DNA from: Pseudomonas graminis
GTDB lineage: Bacteria > Pseudomonadota > Gammaproteobacteria > Pseudomonadales > Pseudomonadaceae
Reading direction: 5' to 3'
Assembly (NCBI RefSeq): GCF_900111735.1
Contig: NZ_FOHW01000023.1
Coordinates: 28,730 to 92,729 of the forward strand
Length of the DNA: 64,000 nt
A program made the translations under genes and the position numbers. Below are positions 42,795 to 52,307 of this stretch, piece after piece. Positions within the stretch are counted from its first letter, which is position 1. Every line of letters starts with the position of its first letter. The notes beneath the pieces were generated by a model. The model was not told the DNA's origin, did no database searches, and worked only from the letters and a program-made list of their open reading frames with translations.

Positions 42795-45700
42795 TTAATG
42801 GCCCGGCACGACAAAGTTGTGCCGGCCCAGCCGCAGAATGAGCAAGGTCACCGAGTCAGCGTTCTTCATCAGCACCCGACTTCGTTTTGTCGCATCGTGC
42901 AGGAACTCATCCCGCGCCTCGTCCAGCGTCATGGATTTAGTAAGATCAAGCACCGCAGTGCACGCCTCACCGTCTTGCGAGTCCAGATCCGACCACTCAC
43001 CATCTTTCATGTGCAAAAACAGGTCGTCCCTTTCGCTGAAGTGTGACAGCCCCTCACGTTGCAAACGCTCCAGGTCGGACTTGAACTTGATCGTGTTGGT
43101 ACTGTTGGCCAGCAGCAGGTCCGGAAATGGCGCGTTGGTTTCCAGGTACGCAATGTCGTGGGTGCGCAGCACCAGGTGGGACAGTTCGTGGATGAGCACT
43201 GCCGAACGGTAGTGCGCAGGCATGTCGAAGCCTTGTGGGTCATTCGAGACCCTGTACGCCGGCACTTGAAAAAACCGCTCGGTCAGAAACAGGCGCTTCT
43301 TGGGGTCCGACTTGATGATGAACCCCAGCGTGCTCTCATGACCGGGACGAGTGGATCCGACGACAAACCGCGGCGATGAGTAGGGCGACAACGAGGCGTC
43401 CATCACTTCATCGAACAGTGCCTTGACCGCGCGCTCGGTCTCGATCAACAGATCCTGGCCGGGCGGGTTCACACCGAAAAAGTCACCCAGGATCTCAAGC
43501 ACTCGAGGGTCGGGCGGCGTTCCCGGCGAATGTACGTTGAGATTGTCCAGGCAGTTTTCCAGGTAACGCTTGGCCTGAAGATGCGCCTGACCAATAGCCA
43601 GCGCTCTGTCCCGATACAACGTGCGGATTTCCTGCATCCCCGTCGCCTCAATGATCAAGGCATCTTCGGCGCTTCGCTGCGCACCCTCCGCGCGCATTCG
43701 GGTCACCAGCCCGCCTCCGCCCTTCAGGCCAATATCCAGTTGCCAGCGCTGACGACCATCAAGCCGCACAAGCGGGCCGGGCGTTCCGTCCTCGCCCACA
43801 ATCATCCACTGCGCGTCTTCGCTGCGGCGCCGGATCTGGTAAACCGTGCCCCCAACCGCCGCGTAAAGCGTCTGGGTCTTGCTGTCGCGGTAAAGGCTCA
43901 GCAAGTCATCTCGCTTGAGGTCATTCAACGAAACATTGCGGGCTTCCAGGGCACGCAGCCGCTTCAACTGGTCGGCGGTCAGTGTCACGCCTGCCCACTC
44001 GAACGTTGTGGCCGACGACTCTTCGCCCGTCGCCGGCTCGCCTTCTACCAGGTCATCCTTGTCGGCCTGTTCCCTCGCCGTGACCATCACACCCAGCGCG
44101 GCGGAAAATTCGGAAATCGCCTCGCCCCAGCGGCGGCCCGAGGCTGACGCTGCCGAGGCTTGCAACAGGCTATGACTCTGCCAAAGCGCCACCATCGTGG
44201 CCAACTTGCCAGGCATTATGCTCAACACCTGTTCGAGGCCCAGCATGCCGAGAAACTTCAGCGATGCCTGATCGGCCTGGGCGCTGCTTACCGTGTTCGC
44301 GACTCCAAGGTCGACCAGCAGATTGACTGTGTCGGTCAGCAGAAACTGCAGGGCGTTGCCCTTCACCTCCGCCAGCGACACGGTCACCGGCCCCGGTGTG
44401 TGAGTGGGCACGTCACCGAAACTCTCGGCAGCGAACGGCAGGTGAGGCTCAATGAAACCACCGTGCTCATAGCGTTTTCGGACCTCTGGGTCCAGCCGCT
44501 CCAGCAGCATCCGCTGCAAGGCCTCGTCGCTGCGGATATCGGCCAGGAGTGCTGCCATGTCGGGGTATTCACGGAAAACGAATGCCGGATGAATGATCGC
44601 GTGCAGGATCACCGGCCCTCGGCCGGCCCCGCGTGGGCAGATCAGATACGCGCCTTTGACGGTATCGGGAGTCATGCCTTCGTCAGCGACCAATCGTAGA
44701 GGGCTGATGATCACAGGGGTCTCGCCCACTGGCTCACGAGCAATGCCGTCCGGCATCTCGACCACCCGTGAGATATACGCGTACGCCTCGGCGCTCAGGC
44801 CCCCTTCGAGTTTCTGCTGCATCGCCACCGCCTGCATCATCGGTGGCAATTGCTCGGCGTAGAGACGCGAACGCCTTGGCCAGTCGGGGTTCGCAGGGTT
44901 GAGCGCCTGACGCAGTAACACCATGAAGCCGGCGCCGACGTCCAGGTGCCGGGTCATGGTGCGCAGGTAATTGGCGGTCAGCAGACCGACCGCGTCCGGG
45001 TGCTCGTCGGAGGTCACCGTCAGGATGCCGTCCTGAATGTCGACAAAGCGATTGACCGCGTAATCAGTCAGCGATTCGCTGTTTACCAGGGTCGCAGCGG
45101 GGATGCCCGACGGTATCTGGCCCACCCCGGTAAGCGCCGGGACGTAGCGACGCAGGGTCACCGTGATGTGATCCGGGTCCCACTGGCGGTCGGGGAAGTC
45201 CTTGGCGAATTGCTCGATCAGCCGATCCCGCGAGTAATCCTTGAGGCTGGGAATGTCGAACAGGAAGCTCTCATTGCCACTGCTGACCACGTAATAACGA
45301 CGCCAGATCTCGTTGTAGGTTTTCATATCGGCGACTGACGCCGATTTCAGCCATGGCGGCAACAACTCCTCGAACAGCGTGATATCGATGCGCATGGCCA
45401 GGTTGTCGAGCATGCGGATCAATGGCTCGTCGACTTCGGTCGATCTGGCCAGCTCGATAAACAGCTGTGCTTCGAAGCGACAGCGCGTGGCGCGTGCACA
45501 CAGCTGCTGAAGGTTCTGCAGTTGTCGATCCAGGACCGATTGCTGCAGGGCTCTGACCGCGTGCCCGTCCACTCGATGCAGGTGCACGCGCATCGCTTGG
45601 GCGGGCCTGCGCGCCAGGTGATTGCGCAGCAGCAACTGATCGCGCTCGCTGAGCAGACTGAGCCAGCGTTCAGCGTGCGGTCCCCGGAGCGCGCCGAGGA

Positions 45701-48074
45701 CGTGCTCATTCAGCACCTCGACCGACGCGAACTGCCGCCAGCCTCGCGGCCCGGTCCACAGCATCGCTCCCGCCGCCGCGTTCGCCGGTTGCCAGAGCAC
45801 GAGCGCGTCGCTGATCGCTGCGCCGGGCGCGTTCTCGCACTCGATCGCCAGGGTAAACACTTCGGTGAAAGTGGCGCTGCTACCTGACCTCAGGGAGCGG
45901 ATGGGCGAGTCGAGCACCTGACTGACCACGGCTACGGCCGGCGCGCTAAGCTCCGCCTTTCGTTGCCTCAATGCCAAGTCCAGGCGCAAGGCATCCTCGC
46001 GCAGGGTAAAGGCTGTCGCGACCGGTTGAAGCTGGCGGTTTCCGAGGCGCGCTTTGCCGATCTGCGATTGTTCGTAATGCTCGACGTAACGCGCGGCAAA
46101 ATCCGTGGCCGCCCGCTCAATCAGCAAATTCACGAGTTCCATGTCAAAGTTCGCCGCAGGACTCTCGGGTGGCACTATGATCTGGGCCGTGTGAGGAAGG
46201 GGGTGACTGCGGTGACCGCTCACGCATTCCAGCAGCAACGACACCAGGTCGCTGGAGAAGACACGCAGGGTTTCACTCACCGCTACCGAGTTCAATGCCA
46301 CATCTGACCCATCGGGCACCGATGGCTGCAACCAACGCAGCCGCACCTCTCGCGCCAGCAGCTGCGTGGGTGAAGCGACGCAGATGTAAGTCTGAAGAGC
46401 CGTTTCGGCGTAGCTCACCAGTGCGTTGTCCAATTCGCGCAAGTGCTCGGCGCCCGCGTCGGAGACCTGGGATTGCTCCAGCCATGACGGCGCGAGCTGA
46501 CTGGCAAGGGGCGCACTGGTACGAGCCCTGTCGTAAGGGAAGGTTACGATCTCGTCGGGGCCGCTGACCGAGTCGACCAGAACCAGATCATCAGTTCCAC
46601 TCTGCTCCCACGTCCGGCCGAAATTCAGCGGCACGTTCGACGTCCATCGCCCTACGCTGAAATGCTGCTGCCGCGGGTCGATCAACTGACGCACGTCCAG
46701 CGCATCGTCGAACATCGCCGACATCTTCTCGGCCTGTGTGCGCAAGCGGCAGACGTGCTGCAGATTACGCAGCTGCATCGTGAAGATTGATTCCACCCGC
46801 TCGACGACCAACGGCTCGGCGATGTCCTCAAGTATCAGCTCGAATCCGTCAGCCCGCAGAAGAAGTGACTGGTCCGCCAGATCCAGGCTGGCGCTCAGGA
46901 TATCGCCGCCTTCCGGGGTTGAGCAGAAGGCAGTTAGCGCCGAGAGACTCTCGAACTGCTTGAGCTCGTGATCCGGTGAGAACCAGAAAAGCGGCCCTTG
47001 TCCGGTCGGCCCCACGTCCAGAACGAACGTGCCGGCCAGGGTTCTTTGTGTGCCATCCCCCCACTGCAGGACGATCCGCTTGCCGGGCAGATCCGTATCG
47101 ATTGCCCTGGTTGCCGCCCGATCCGCAGGCATCATGGCCTGGTACTGCGCCTCTGAAAGTGTGCCGTCCTGGACCCTGCTGTACAGCTCGTGTGAAAGGC
47201 TGGTCCTGTAGCTTTCGATGGCGATCTCGCAGAATGGACGACCGTGCGCCGGGTCTTTCCAAAACCGCTCCAGCGAGTGCGAATAGTGCACGGGCAACTC
47301 GGTGACGGCATCGCTTAGAGCCCGCGCCATATGGACGGCATCCTGCTCGCCGACCAACCGGCCCTGCGCATCCAGAAACTGCCGCCTTACGCCGGGTAAT
47401 TGGCGGAAGTCGCAAAAATCTTCGAACGCCGTCTGCGCAAGGGTTTGCGTGACCAGCACGCGTTGCTCGTCGGCGCCCGAAGCGGGCTGCACGATGCGCA
47501 TCAAGTGCGTGGCCGGATCCACGCGGAGCGGCGGCGACAAGCGGCGCAACTGGACCGCCAGCGTGTCGGACAACACGGCGAACAGCGTCGGCGTCATTCT
47601 GAGACGCGCTGTGAGCTGTCGAGTCGAGGCGGCCTGAAACTCAACGATAGCCCGCATCTGGGCCGAGAACGCATCACCGTCGACCTTTTCGTATTCGAAA
47701 CCCGTCGCTGCATTGCCGCCCGCAAATCGCGCAAACAGCCCCGTCAGCAGCGATTGACGATCACCGAACACGGCGAGACCGTCGGCGAGCGTGAGCAGGT
47801 ACATTCTCGAGTCAGCCGTCTCGGAATGGCTGAATAACAATGCCGCCGACACCTCAAGGGAGGTGGGCAAAGCGTCGTTGAGCACCAGACGATCAACCCG
47901 CACCGGGTCAGGGTCGGCCGCTGCACCATGGTCGGGCGGCGTGAGCGTCAGCTTTCTGAGCCACGCCACCTCTTCAGGCTTCAGTCGACCGGCGTCGGTC
48001 GCCCGATCAAGTTCATGAATGAAGCGCTGCCTGAGGGACGCGCTGTGGAAATAAAGGGGAGTAACCGTGGACAT
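42795..48074 (-). CDS. Giant (1,759-residue) putative toxin with C-terminal aspzincin-like protease motif
   Basis: A single intact frame of 5.3 kb. No N-terminal signal peptide (MSTVTPLYFHSASLRQRFIHEL). The long N-terminal and middle parts resemble the DUF6543 / dermonecrotic-toxin-type giant proteins that Pseudomonas genomes encode in several copies, recognised by style (HELYSRVQDGTLSEAQYQAM, LYFLFNPDHEL-like LFWFSPDHELKQF) rather than by a search. A moderately hydrophobic helical stretch lies near residues 1290-1360. Near the C-terminus, HELSH (1629-1633) is followed by THDIAY, giving HExxH plus T-x-D-x-x-Y with Asp1640 and Tyr1643. This is the ligand and proton-donor pattern of aspzincin (M35) metallopeptidases, with H-to-D spacing of 7 rather than 9. 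No hrp box precedes it. The cell target and secretion route are unknown. Confidence 0.85.
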   Translation of the reverse strand: MSTVTPLYFHSASLRQRFIHELDRATDAGRLKPEEVAWLRKLTLTPPDHGAAADPDPVRVDRLVLNDALPTSLEVSAALLFSHSETADSRMYLLTLADGLAVFGDRQSLLTGLFARFAGGNAATGFEYEKVDGDAFSAQMRAIVEFQAASTRQLTARLRMTPTLFAVLSDTLAVQLRRLSPPLRVDPATHLMRIVQPASGADEQRVLVTQTLAQTAFEDFCDFRQLPGVRRQFLDAQGRLVGEQDAVHMARALSDAVTELPVHYSHSLERFWKDPAHGRPFCEIAIESYRTSLSHELYSRVQDGTLSEAQYQAMMPADRAATRAIDTDLPGKRIVLQWGDGTQRTLAGTFVLDVGPTGQGPLFWFSPDHELKQFESLSALTAFCSTPEGGDILSASLDLADQSLLLRADGFELILEDIAEPLVVERVESIFTMQLRNLQHVCRLRTQAEKMSAMFDDALDVRQLIDPRQQHFSVGRWTSNVPLNFGRTWEQSGTDDLVLVDSVSGPDEIVTFPYDRARTSAPLASQLAPSWLEQSQVSDAGAEHLRELDNALVSYAETALQTYICVASPTQLLAREVRLRWLQPSVPDGSDVALNSVAVSETLRVFSSDLVSLLLECVSGHRSHPLPHTAQIIVPPESPAANFDMELVNLLIERAATDFAARYVEHYEQSQIGKARLGNRQLQPVATAFTLREDALRLDLALRQRKAELSAPAVAVVSQVLDSPIRSLRSGSSATFTEVFTLAIECENAPGAAISDALVLWQPANAAAGAMLWTGPRGWRQFASVEVLNEHVLGALRGPHAERWLSLLSERDQLLLRNHLARRPAQAMRVHLHRVDGHAVRALQQSVLDRQLQNLQQLCARATRCRFEAQLFIELARSTEVDEPLIRMLDNLAMRIDITLFEELLPPWLKSASVADMKTYNEIWRRYYVVSSGNESFLFDIPSLKDYSRDRLIEQFAKDFPDRQWDPDHITVTLRRYVPALTGVGQIPSGIPAATLVNSESLTDYAVNRFVDIQDGILTVTSDEHPDAVGLLTANYLRTMTRHLDVGAGFMVLLRQALNPANPDWPRRSRLYAEQLPPMMQAVAMQQKLEGGLSAEAYAYISRVVEMPDGIAREPVGETPVIISPLRLVADEGMTPDTVKGAYLICPRGAGRGPVILHAIIHPAFVFREYPDMAALLADIRSDEALQRMLLERLDPEVRKRYEHGGFIEPHLPFAAESFGDVPTHTPGPVTVSLAEVKGNALQFLLTDTVNLLVDLGVANTVSSAQADQASLKFLGMLGLEQVLSIMPGKLATMVALWQSHSLLQASAASASGRRWGEAISEFSAALGVMVTAREQADKDDLVEGEPATGEESSATTFEWAGVTLTADQLKRLRALEARNVSLNDLKRDDLLSLYRDSKTQTLYAAVGGTVYQIRRRSEDAQWMIVGEDGTPGPLVRLDGRQRWQLDIGLKGGGGLVTRMRAEGAQRSAEDALIIEATGMQEIRTLYRDRALAIGQAHLQAKRYLENCLDNLNVHSPGTPPDPRVLEILGDFFGVNPPGQDLLIETERAVKALFDEVMDASLSPYSSPRFVVGSTRPGHESTLGFIIKSDPKKRLFLTERFFQVPAYRVSNDPQGFDMPAHYRSAVLIHELSHLVLRTHDIAYLETNAPFPDLLLANSTNTIKFKSDLERLQREGLSHFSERDDLFLHMKDGEWSDLDSQDGEACTAVLDLTKSMTLDEARDEFLHDATKRSRVLMKNADSVTLLILRLGRHNFVVPGH

Positions 48075-48094
48075 TGCCGCTCCTTGAGCAAAAC

Positions 48095-48125
48095 GCCCAT
48101 GCCCGGCGGTCAGCCGGGCATGGGC
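48095..48125 (-). terminator. Intrinsic terminator for the FMN reductase gene
   Basis: A 13-base-pair perfect stem, GCCCATGCCCGGC (48095-48107) with GCCGGGCATGGGC (48113-48125), five-base loop. Reading the minus strand it is followed by GTTTTGCTC, a short T-run. It lies 124 bases after the FMN reductase stop and just ahead of the giant gene's start at 48074, so it insulates that gene from upstream transcription. Confidence 0.75.
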
Positions 48126-48248
48126 AGGAATGCAAGAAGCGTAGGGAATAACCGCGGGGCATCTGCGTTACATAATGCTGTACACGGCGACGGAAATTCA
48201 GGCTTAACTGGCGAAGACGCGTCGCATCGGCGTCTCCCGCCCTCCCCC

Positions 48249-48812
48249 TTAAACCTTCAGCGTGCGCGCCACATGGCCGGCAAAGGCATCAATGATGTTC
48301 TGCAGGAATGGGCGCGTCTTCTCGTTCAGCTTGCCGTGTTCGTCAAAGAAGGTGCCCGCGTTGCCCAGGTACGCTTCCGGTTGCTGCATGCACAGCACGT
48401 CGAGGAACACGAAGCACTGGCGCAAATGCTGGTTGGCGCCAAAACCACCGATCGCCCCCGGCGACGCACTGACCACCGCCGCAGGTTTTGCACTGCCCCA
48501 CGCGCTTTTGCCGTAGGGGCGCGAGCCAACGTCGATGGCGTTTTTCAGTGCGCCCGGCACCGAGCGGTTGTATTCAGGGGTGACAAACAGAAACCCGTCG
48601 GCACCCTTCAGGGCCTCACGGAAGGAGGTGTAGGCGGCAGGCGGCGAATCTGCGTCGATGTCTTCGTTATACAACGGCAGGTCGCCGATTTCGACGATGC
48701 TCAGCTTCAGGCTGGACGGCGCCAGCTCAGCCAGTGCGTGGGCCACTTTGCGGTTGATGGAGTCTTTCCTCAAGCTGCCGACGATGACTGCAATCGAATG
48801 AACCTGGCTCAT
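48249..48812 (-). CDS. NADPH-dependent FMN reductase (ChrR/SsuE-like flavodoxin fold)
   Basis: A 187-residue cytoplasmic flavoprotein. FMN phosphate-binding loop GSLRKDSINRKVAHAL (residues 13-28), LPLYNEDID, then the signature FVTPEYNRSVPGALKNAIDV and the flavin-contact loop ASPGAIGGFGANQHLRQ. This set defines the quinone/chromate/azo reductase group with two-electron reduction of quinones. Monocistronic, ending in the hairpin at 48095-48125. Confidence 0.92.
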   Translation of the reverse strand: MSQVHSIAVIVGSLRKDSINRKVAHALAELAPSSLKLSIVEIGDLPLYNEDIDADSPPAAYTSFREALKGADGFLFVTPEYNRSVPGALKNAIDVGSRPYGKSAWGSAKPAAVVSASPGAIGGFGANQHLRQCFVFLDVLCMQQPEAYLGNAGTFFDEHGKLNEKTRPFLQNIIDAFAGHVARTLKV

Positions 48813-49141
48813 GAAACGGACCTTCTGCTATGGGAGGAGACAACAGTTATAGATGAAACATGTGCGACATTCTGTGTTGTTTTTCCGTTGCTAATCATCG
48901 AAAGGTTCGATGCTGTTGCGTGGGTCATCGGCTCATGCGTGGCGCGGGCCACGCTACCGTCGGTCGTGACTATTTTTCCGAGGGCCGAAAACTCCCCCTC
49001 AAAAAGGCGGTCTGACTGCCTTAGGCGGATAAGGTCCTCATAGATATTTGGGAATTACCTTACAAGCGGACACGGTTTATTCACTCGCGGTGTTAGGATG
49101 CGAGCGAAAACGAGCAGTTATTTCCAGAGGTTACAAAGCAA
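48813..49141. other. Intergenic region between divergent genes, no gene seen
   Basis: 329 bases. The last 130 bases before 49142 are AT-richer and must hold the promoter of the small gene, with AGAGG as its ribosome-binding site. A perfect dyad ATCGAAAGGTTCGAT spans 48897-48911 and could be an operator. Nothing else recognised. Confidence 0.4.
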
Positions 49142-49354
49142 ATGGCTTCAGTTCTAGTTGGGCAATTTCATGCGAGGGATGCGGAGGGACGCGTTTACTC
49201 GGTGCATGAATTCCGTGAATCACAGCCTGACGAGGCTGATGGCAAGGAGCCCGTTTCCACTTATCGCCTGGCCATTGGCGACCGCGTCAAGCATTTGGGC
49301 GGAGAGGAATTCGAGTTGATTCAGGGCAAGGTCAAGCTCCTGCGAGAGCACTGA
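49142..49354 (+). CDS. Small conserved-looking protein of unknown function
   Basis: A 70-residue soluble protein (MASVLVGQFHARDAEGRVYS at the start, EFELIQGKVKLLREH at the end). ATG 49142 has AGAGG upstream at good spacing, codon use matches core Pseudomonas genes, and it has its own AT-rich promoter region, which together support a real gene. The beta-rich pattern (YSVHEFRES, YRLAIGDRVKHLGGEEFELI) suggests a small barrel-like domain. I do not recognise a named family, and the neighbours give no functional hint. Confidence 0.75.
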   Translation: MASVLVGQFHARDAEGRVYSVHEFRESQPDEADGKEPVSTYRLAIGDRVKHLGGEEFELIQGKVKLLREH

Positions 49355-49435
49355 AACACCACTGCAAGCCCACCTCTTTCTACGCAGGCCGCTCACTTCG
49401 CGCGGCCACGGCTCAGGTCAGACGGGCTTGCAGCT

Positions 49436-50005
49436 TCACTCGATGCCCGGCGCGTCGAACAGCAGATACCAGAAAATCGCCGCCTCTTGCGTCAACGGAT
49501 CTATCGCGCGATAACGCAGATGATCCACCCCTCCGACCACAAACCCGTAGCGCTCATATAACCGGCACGCCTCCAGATTATTGTTCTGGGTCTCCAGGGT
49601 GATGCCCGGCAGACCACGCTTGCGGCTCCAGAACTGCGCCACGTCCAGCAGCTTTTGCGCCACGCCATTGCGCCGCGCCCCGGCGTCGACCGCCAGTTCA
49701 TCGATGTGAGCGAATCCGTTCCAGTGGTGACTGACCACCACGTGCCCGACCGGCTGCTCATCGAGCCAGGCCACCAGCACGGTGCTGTCGGCGGCGTCCC
49801 GATAATTGCAGAACTCCTCGGAATCGATGCCGTAGTTTTTCAGGTAAGGCTCGACCGCATCGACGTGCCAGTGCGACACGGGCTCGCCAATCTGCACCCG
49901 GGCATAGCCGGTGACCGTGAAGGTGAATTCGCTGTTGAGGATGTAATCTTCGAAGCACTCGTCAGCGACGCGAATGCTGAAAGTCGGGCTGAACGTGTTC
50001 ACCAT
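49436..50005 (-). CDS. GNAT-family N-acetyltransferase
   Basis: A 189-residue protein with the acetyl-CoA pyrophosphate loop GARRNGVAQKLLDVAQFW (the R/Q-x-x-G-x-A signature) after HIDELAVDAG, and the late strand GITLETQNNNLEACRLYERYGFV. The layout (IDELAV, then RxxGVA, then NxxACRLYERYGF) resembles streptothricin acetyltransferase-like GNATs. The substrate is not known. The coding strand continues towards dnaQ/rnhA, which lie upstream on the same strand, 58 bases away, but co-transcription is uncertain. Confidence 0.88.
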   Translation of the reverse strand: MVNTFSPTFSIRVADECFEDYILNSEFTFTVTGYARVQIGEPVSHWHVDAVEPYLKNYGIDSEEFCNYRDAADSTVLVAWLDEQPVGHVVVSHHWNGFAHIDELAVDAGARRNGVAQKLLDVAQFWSRKRGLPGITLETQNNNLEACRLYERYGFVVGGVDHLRYRAIDPLTQEAAIFWYLLFDAPGIE

Positions 50006-50063
50006 GGGCCTCCTGCACGATTACCGGGATCGACATCACCTTCTATGAAGGCCGCTGCCGCCT

Positions 50064-50828
50064 TCAGGCTTCCGCCTGGGCCTGCGCTTCGAGCAACTGG
50101 GTCCACAGGGCCGGGGCACCGGCGGATTTGGCGATCACGGCCAGGCGCGCTTCGTGCTCCGCCAGCTCGGACTCGCTGGCGACGATGATGCGGCCTGGTG
50201 TTCGGTTGGCGATCCGGCGGATCTCGGAAGGACGGTCGGCACCGCCCTCGCCATCGTTGTTGCCCGCCAGCGACAGAGTCGTCTGGCCACCGGTCATCGC
50301 CAGATAGACTTCGGCGAGAATCTCGGAGTCGAGCAAGGCGCCGTGCAATTCGCGGCCGGAGTTGTCGACGTCGTAGCGTTTGCACAGCGCGTCGAGGCTG
50401 TTGCGCTGGCCCGGATGACGTTCCCGGGCCATGGCCAGGGTGTCGAGGATCGTGCAGTGATCGCTGATGTTGGCGCGATCGTGCTGGCCGATCAAAGCGA
50501 ATTCGTTGTTCAGGAAGCCCACGTCGAACGCGGCGTTGTGGATGATCAGCTGAGCACCTTTGACGAACTCGAAGAATTCGTCGGCGACTTCAGCGAAACG
50601 CGGTTTGCCGATCAGGAACTGGTCGGTGATGCCGTGAACGCCGATGGCGCCCTCGTCACTCTCCCGGTCCGGTTGCAGGTAAACGTGGAAATGCCGTCCG
50701 GTCAGCCGCCGGCCGATCAGCTCGACGCAGCCGATTTCAATAACCCGATGGCCGTCGGTGACGGGCATACCGGTGGTCTCGGTATCGAGGACAACCCTTC
50801 GTTCAGTGATGATGTTTTGTACAGTCAT
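50064..50828 (-). CDS. dnaQ: DNA polymerase III epsilon subunit (3'-5' proofreading exonuclease)
   Basis: A 254-residue DEDDh exonuclease. Exo I DTETTG (residues 15-20; Asp15, Glu17), Exo II IHNAAFDVGFLNNEF (Asp), Exo III with H-x-A-L-x-D (LHGALLDSEILAEVYLAM). The C-terminal roughly 50 residues bind the polymerase alpha subunit in the family (ESELAEHEARLAVIAKSAG). Replication proofreading in the cytoplasm. A perfect REP pair separates it from rnhA, which lies upstream on the same strand. Confidence 0.96.
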   Translation of the reverse strand: MTVQNIITERRVVLDTETTGMPVTDGHRVIEIGCVELIGRRLTGRHFHVYLQPDRESDEGAIGVHGITDQFLIGKPRFAEVADEFFEFVKGAQLIIHNAAFDVGFLNNEFALIGQHDRANISDHCTILDTLAMARERHPGQRNSLDALCKRYDVDNSGRELHGALLDSEILAEVYLAMTGGQTTLSLAGNNDGEGGADRPSEIRRIANRTPGRIIVASESELAEHEARLAVIAKSAGAPALWTQLLEAQAQAEA

Positions 50829-50924
50829 TGCCTACCGCCTCAGCTTCAGGCGCGGATATTAGCATGGGGATTTTGGGATGTGCGCGCGCGGCTATCGCCT
50901 TATGGCGACCCGCGCACGCTGGTG

Positions 50925-51015
50925 CTGCAGGAGCCGGCTTGCTGGCGAACGCGTTGTGTCAGGGATGAGGATGTCGGCTGAACGCATGCATTCGCCAGCA
51001 AGCCGGCTCCTGCAG
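50925..51015. repeat. REP pair with 25-base perfect inverted arms
   Basis: The 25-base arm beginning CTGCAGGAGCCGGCTTGCTG (50925-50949) has an exact inverted copy at 50991-51015. This is a two-REP doublet (REPIN-like) in the gap between rnhA and dnaQ. Exact arm identity suggests recent insertion or ongoing maintenance. Confidence 0.88.
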
Positions 51016-51050
51016 TGCTCATCATCAGCGTCACCGCGACAGTGCCTTGA

Positions 51051-51503
51051 TCAAGCGTGCTTGATGCCGCGCACTTCATCCACGCCGCGGTTGGCCAACT
51101 GGTCGGCGCGTTCGTTGCCAGGATGGCCGATGTGCCCGCGCACCCACTTCCAGCTCACGTTGTGCCGGCTGACCTGCTCGTCCAGCTGCCGCCAGAGATC
51201 GGCGTTTTTGACCGGTTCCTTGGCCGCTGTCTTCCAGCCGCGCTTCTTCCAGTTGACCATCCACTCGGTGATGCCTTTCATCACGTACTGTGAGTCGGTC
51301 ACCAGAACCACTTCACACGGCCGCTTCAGTTCTTCCAGCCCGCGAATGGCGCCCAGCAGTTCCATGCGGTTGTTGGTGGTGTTGGCTTCACCGCCCCAGA
51401 GTTCTTTTTCGACGCCTTTGCACACCAGCAATGCACCCCAGCCGCCGGGACCCGGGTTGCCCTTGCAGGCGCCATCGGTGAAGAGTTCTACGGTATCGCT
51501 CAT
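51051..51503 (-). CDS. rnhA: Ribonuclease HI
   Basis: A 150-residue enzyme degrading RNA in RNA-DNA hybrids. The full catalytic set is present: Asp10 (ELFTDGACKGNPGPGG), Glu48 (NTTNNRMELLGAI), Asp70 (LVTDSQYV), His124 and Asp134 (VRGHIGHPGNERADQLA). The basic protrusion is WMVNWKKRGWKTAAKEPVKN. Length and order match E. coli RNase HI. It lies between the methyltransferase gene (upstream) and dnaQ on the minus strand. Confidence 0.97.
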   Translation of the reverse strand: MSDTVELFTDGACKGNPGPGGWGALLVCKGVEKELWGGEANTTNNRMELLGAIRGLEELKRPCEVVLVTDSQYVMKGITEWMVNWKKRGWKTAAKEPVKNADLWRQLDEQVSRHNVSWKWVRGHIGHPGNERADQLANRGVDEVRGIKHA

Positions 51504-51548
51504 TACGATGTTTCCAGAAATTGAGAAAGCGTGGCGTCAGCCGGTGAA

Positions 51549-52307
51549 TCAAGGCTCGGGCGTGCGCCGATTGACCTTGGCCATCGGCAGCGGCAGCAGT
51601 TTGCCCATCGGCTCGCGGCGCGGCATGCGCACGGGCCGCAGCCCCACACTCATCTTGCGCGCAATCAATAGATAGAAGCCGCCGCCGGGACTTTGCCAGC
51701 CATCGCCGAGACGTTCCATTCCGGCCAGACGAGCCTGCCACTTGGGCGAAGCGAGCGGCGGACGATAGCACCCGAAGCGGCGTTTCTCCAGCGCGAAGCC
51801 CAGCAGGTTGAGCCAGTCGCCGACCCGAGAAGGCGAGATGCAGCGGGCTTTGCGCAGGGCGTCGTTGGCGAAAAAATGCCGAATGCCCCAGGTGCTCCAG
51901 GGATTGATCCCGACGATCACCAAATGCCCGCCGGGACGCACGCTGCTGGCGGCTTCGCGCAACAGGCCGTGTGGGGACAGACAGAAATCCAGGCCGTGCT
52001 GCATGACCACCACGTCGGCGGCGTGCTCGCTCAGGGGCCAGGCCTGCTCTTCGCAGACGATCTCGACACCCGGCAACGGCGCGCCCAGTCGCACGTTGCG
52101 CTGCACTTGCTTCGCCGCCGGCGGCGTTTGTGCCGACGGGCCGTAATGCACCAGATACCCGCCGAAAAAACGCTCGAGTTCCTGTTCCAGCACGCGGCTT
52201 TCTTCTCCCAGCAACAACTGCCCCAGGGGCCCGGACAGCCAGTCGCGGGCGGCGCTGATCAGCTCAAGCCACTCGGGATCGGCCTGGGCGAACGCTTCAT
52301 CGGTCAT
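51549..52307 (-). CDS. SAM-dependent methyltransferase (YafS-like)
   Basis: A 252-residue class I methyltransferase. ATG 52307, behind GGAGACC, gives MTDEAFAQADPEWLELISAA; an ATG 24 bases upstream is less likely. Methyltransferase blocks: ADVVVMQHGLDFCLSPHGLL, EAASSVRPGGHLVIVGINPWSTWG, RVGDWLNLLGFALEKRRFG. The classic GxGxG motif I is degenerate here (LVHYGPSAQTPPAAKQ). The same gene order (gloB divergent, methyltransferase, rnhA, dnaQ) is standard in pseudomonads and enterobacteria (yafS), which supports the assignment. The substrate is unknown. Confidence 0.88.
   Translation of the reverse strand: MTDEAFAQADPEWLELISAARDWLSGPLGQLLLGEESRVLEQELERFFGGYLVHYGPSAQTPPAAKQVQRNVRLGAPLPGVEIVCEEQAWPLSEHAADVVVMQHGLDFCLSPHGLLREAASSVRPGGHLVIVGINPWSTWGIRHFFANDALRKARCISPSRVGDWLNLLGFALEKRRFGCYRPPLASPKWQARLAGMERLGDGWQSPGGGFYLLIARKMSVGLRPVRMPRREPMGKLLPLPMAKVNRRTPEP

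Noticed and set aside
48075..48250. hrp box before the giant protease-like gene
   Set aside because: Both strands were read; no GGAACC...CCAC pair with 15-16 spacing.
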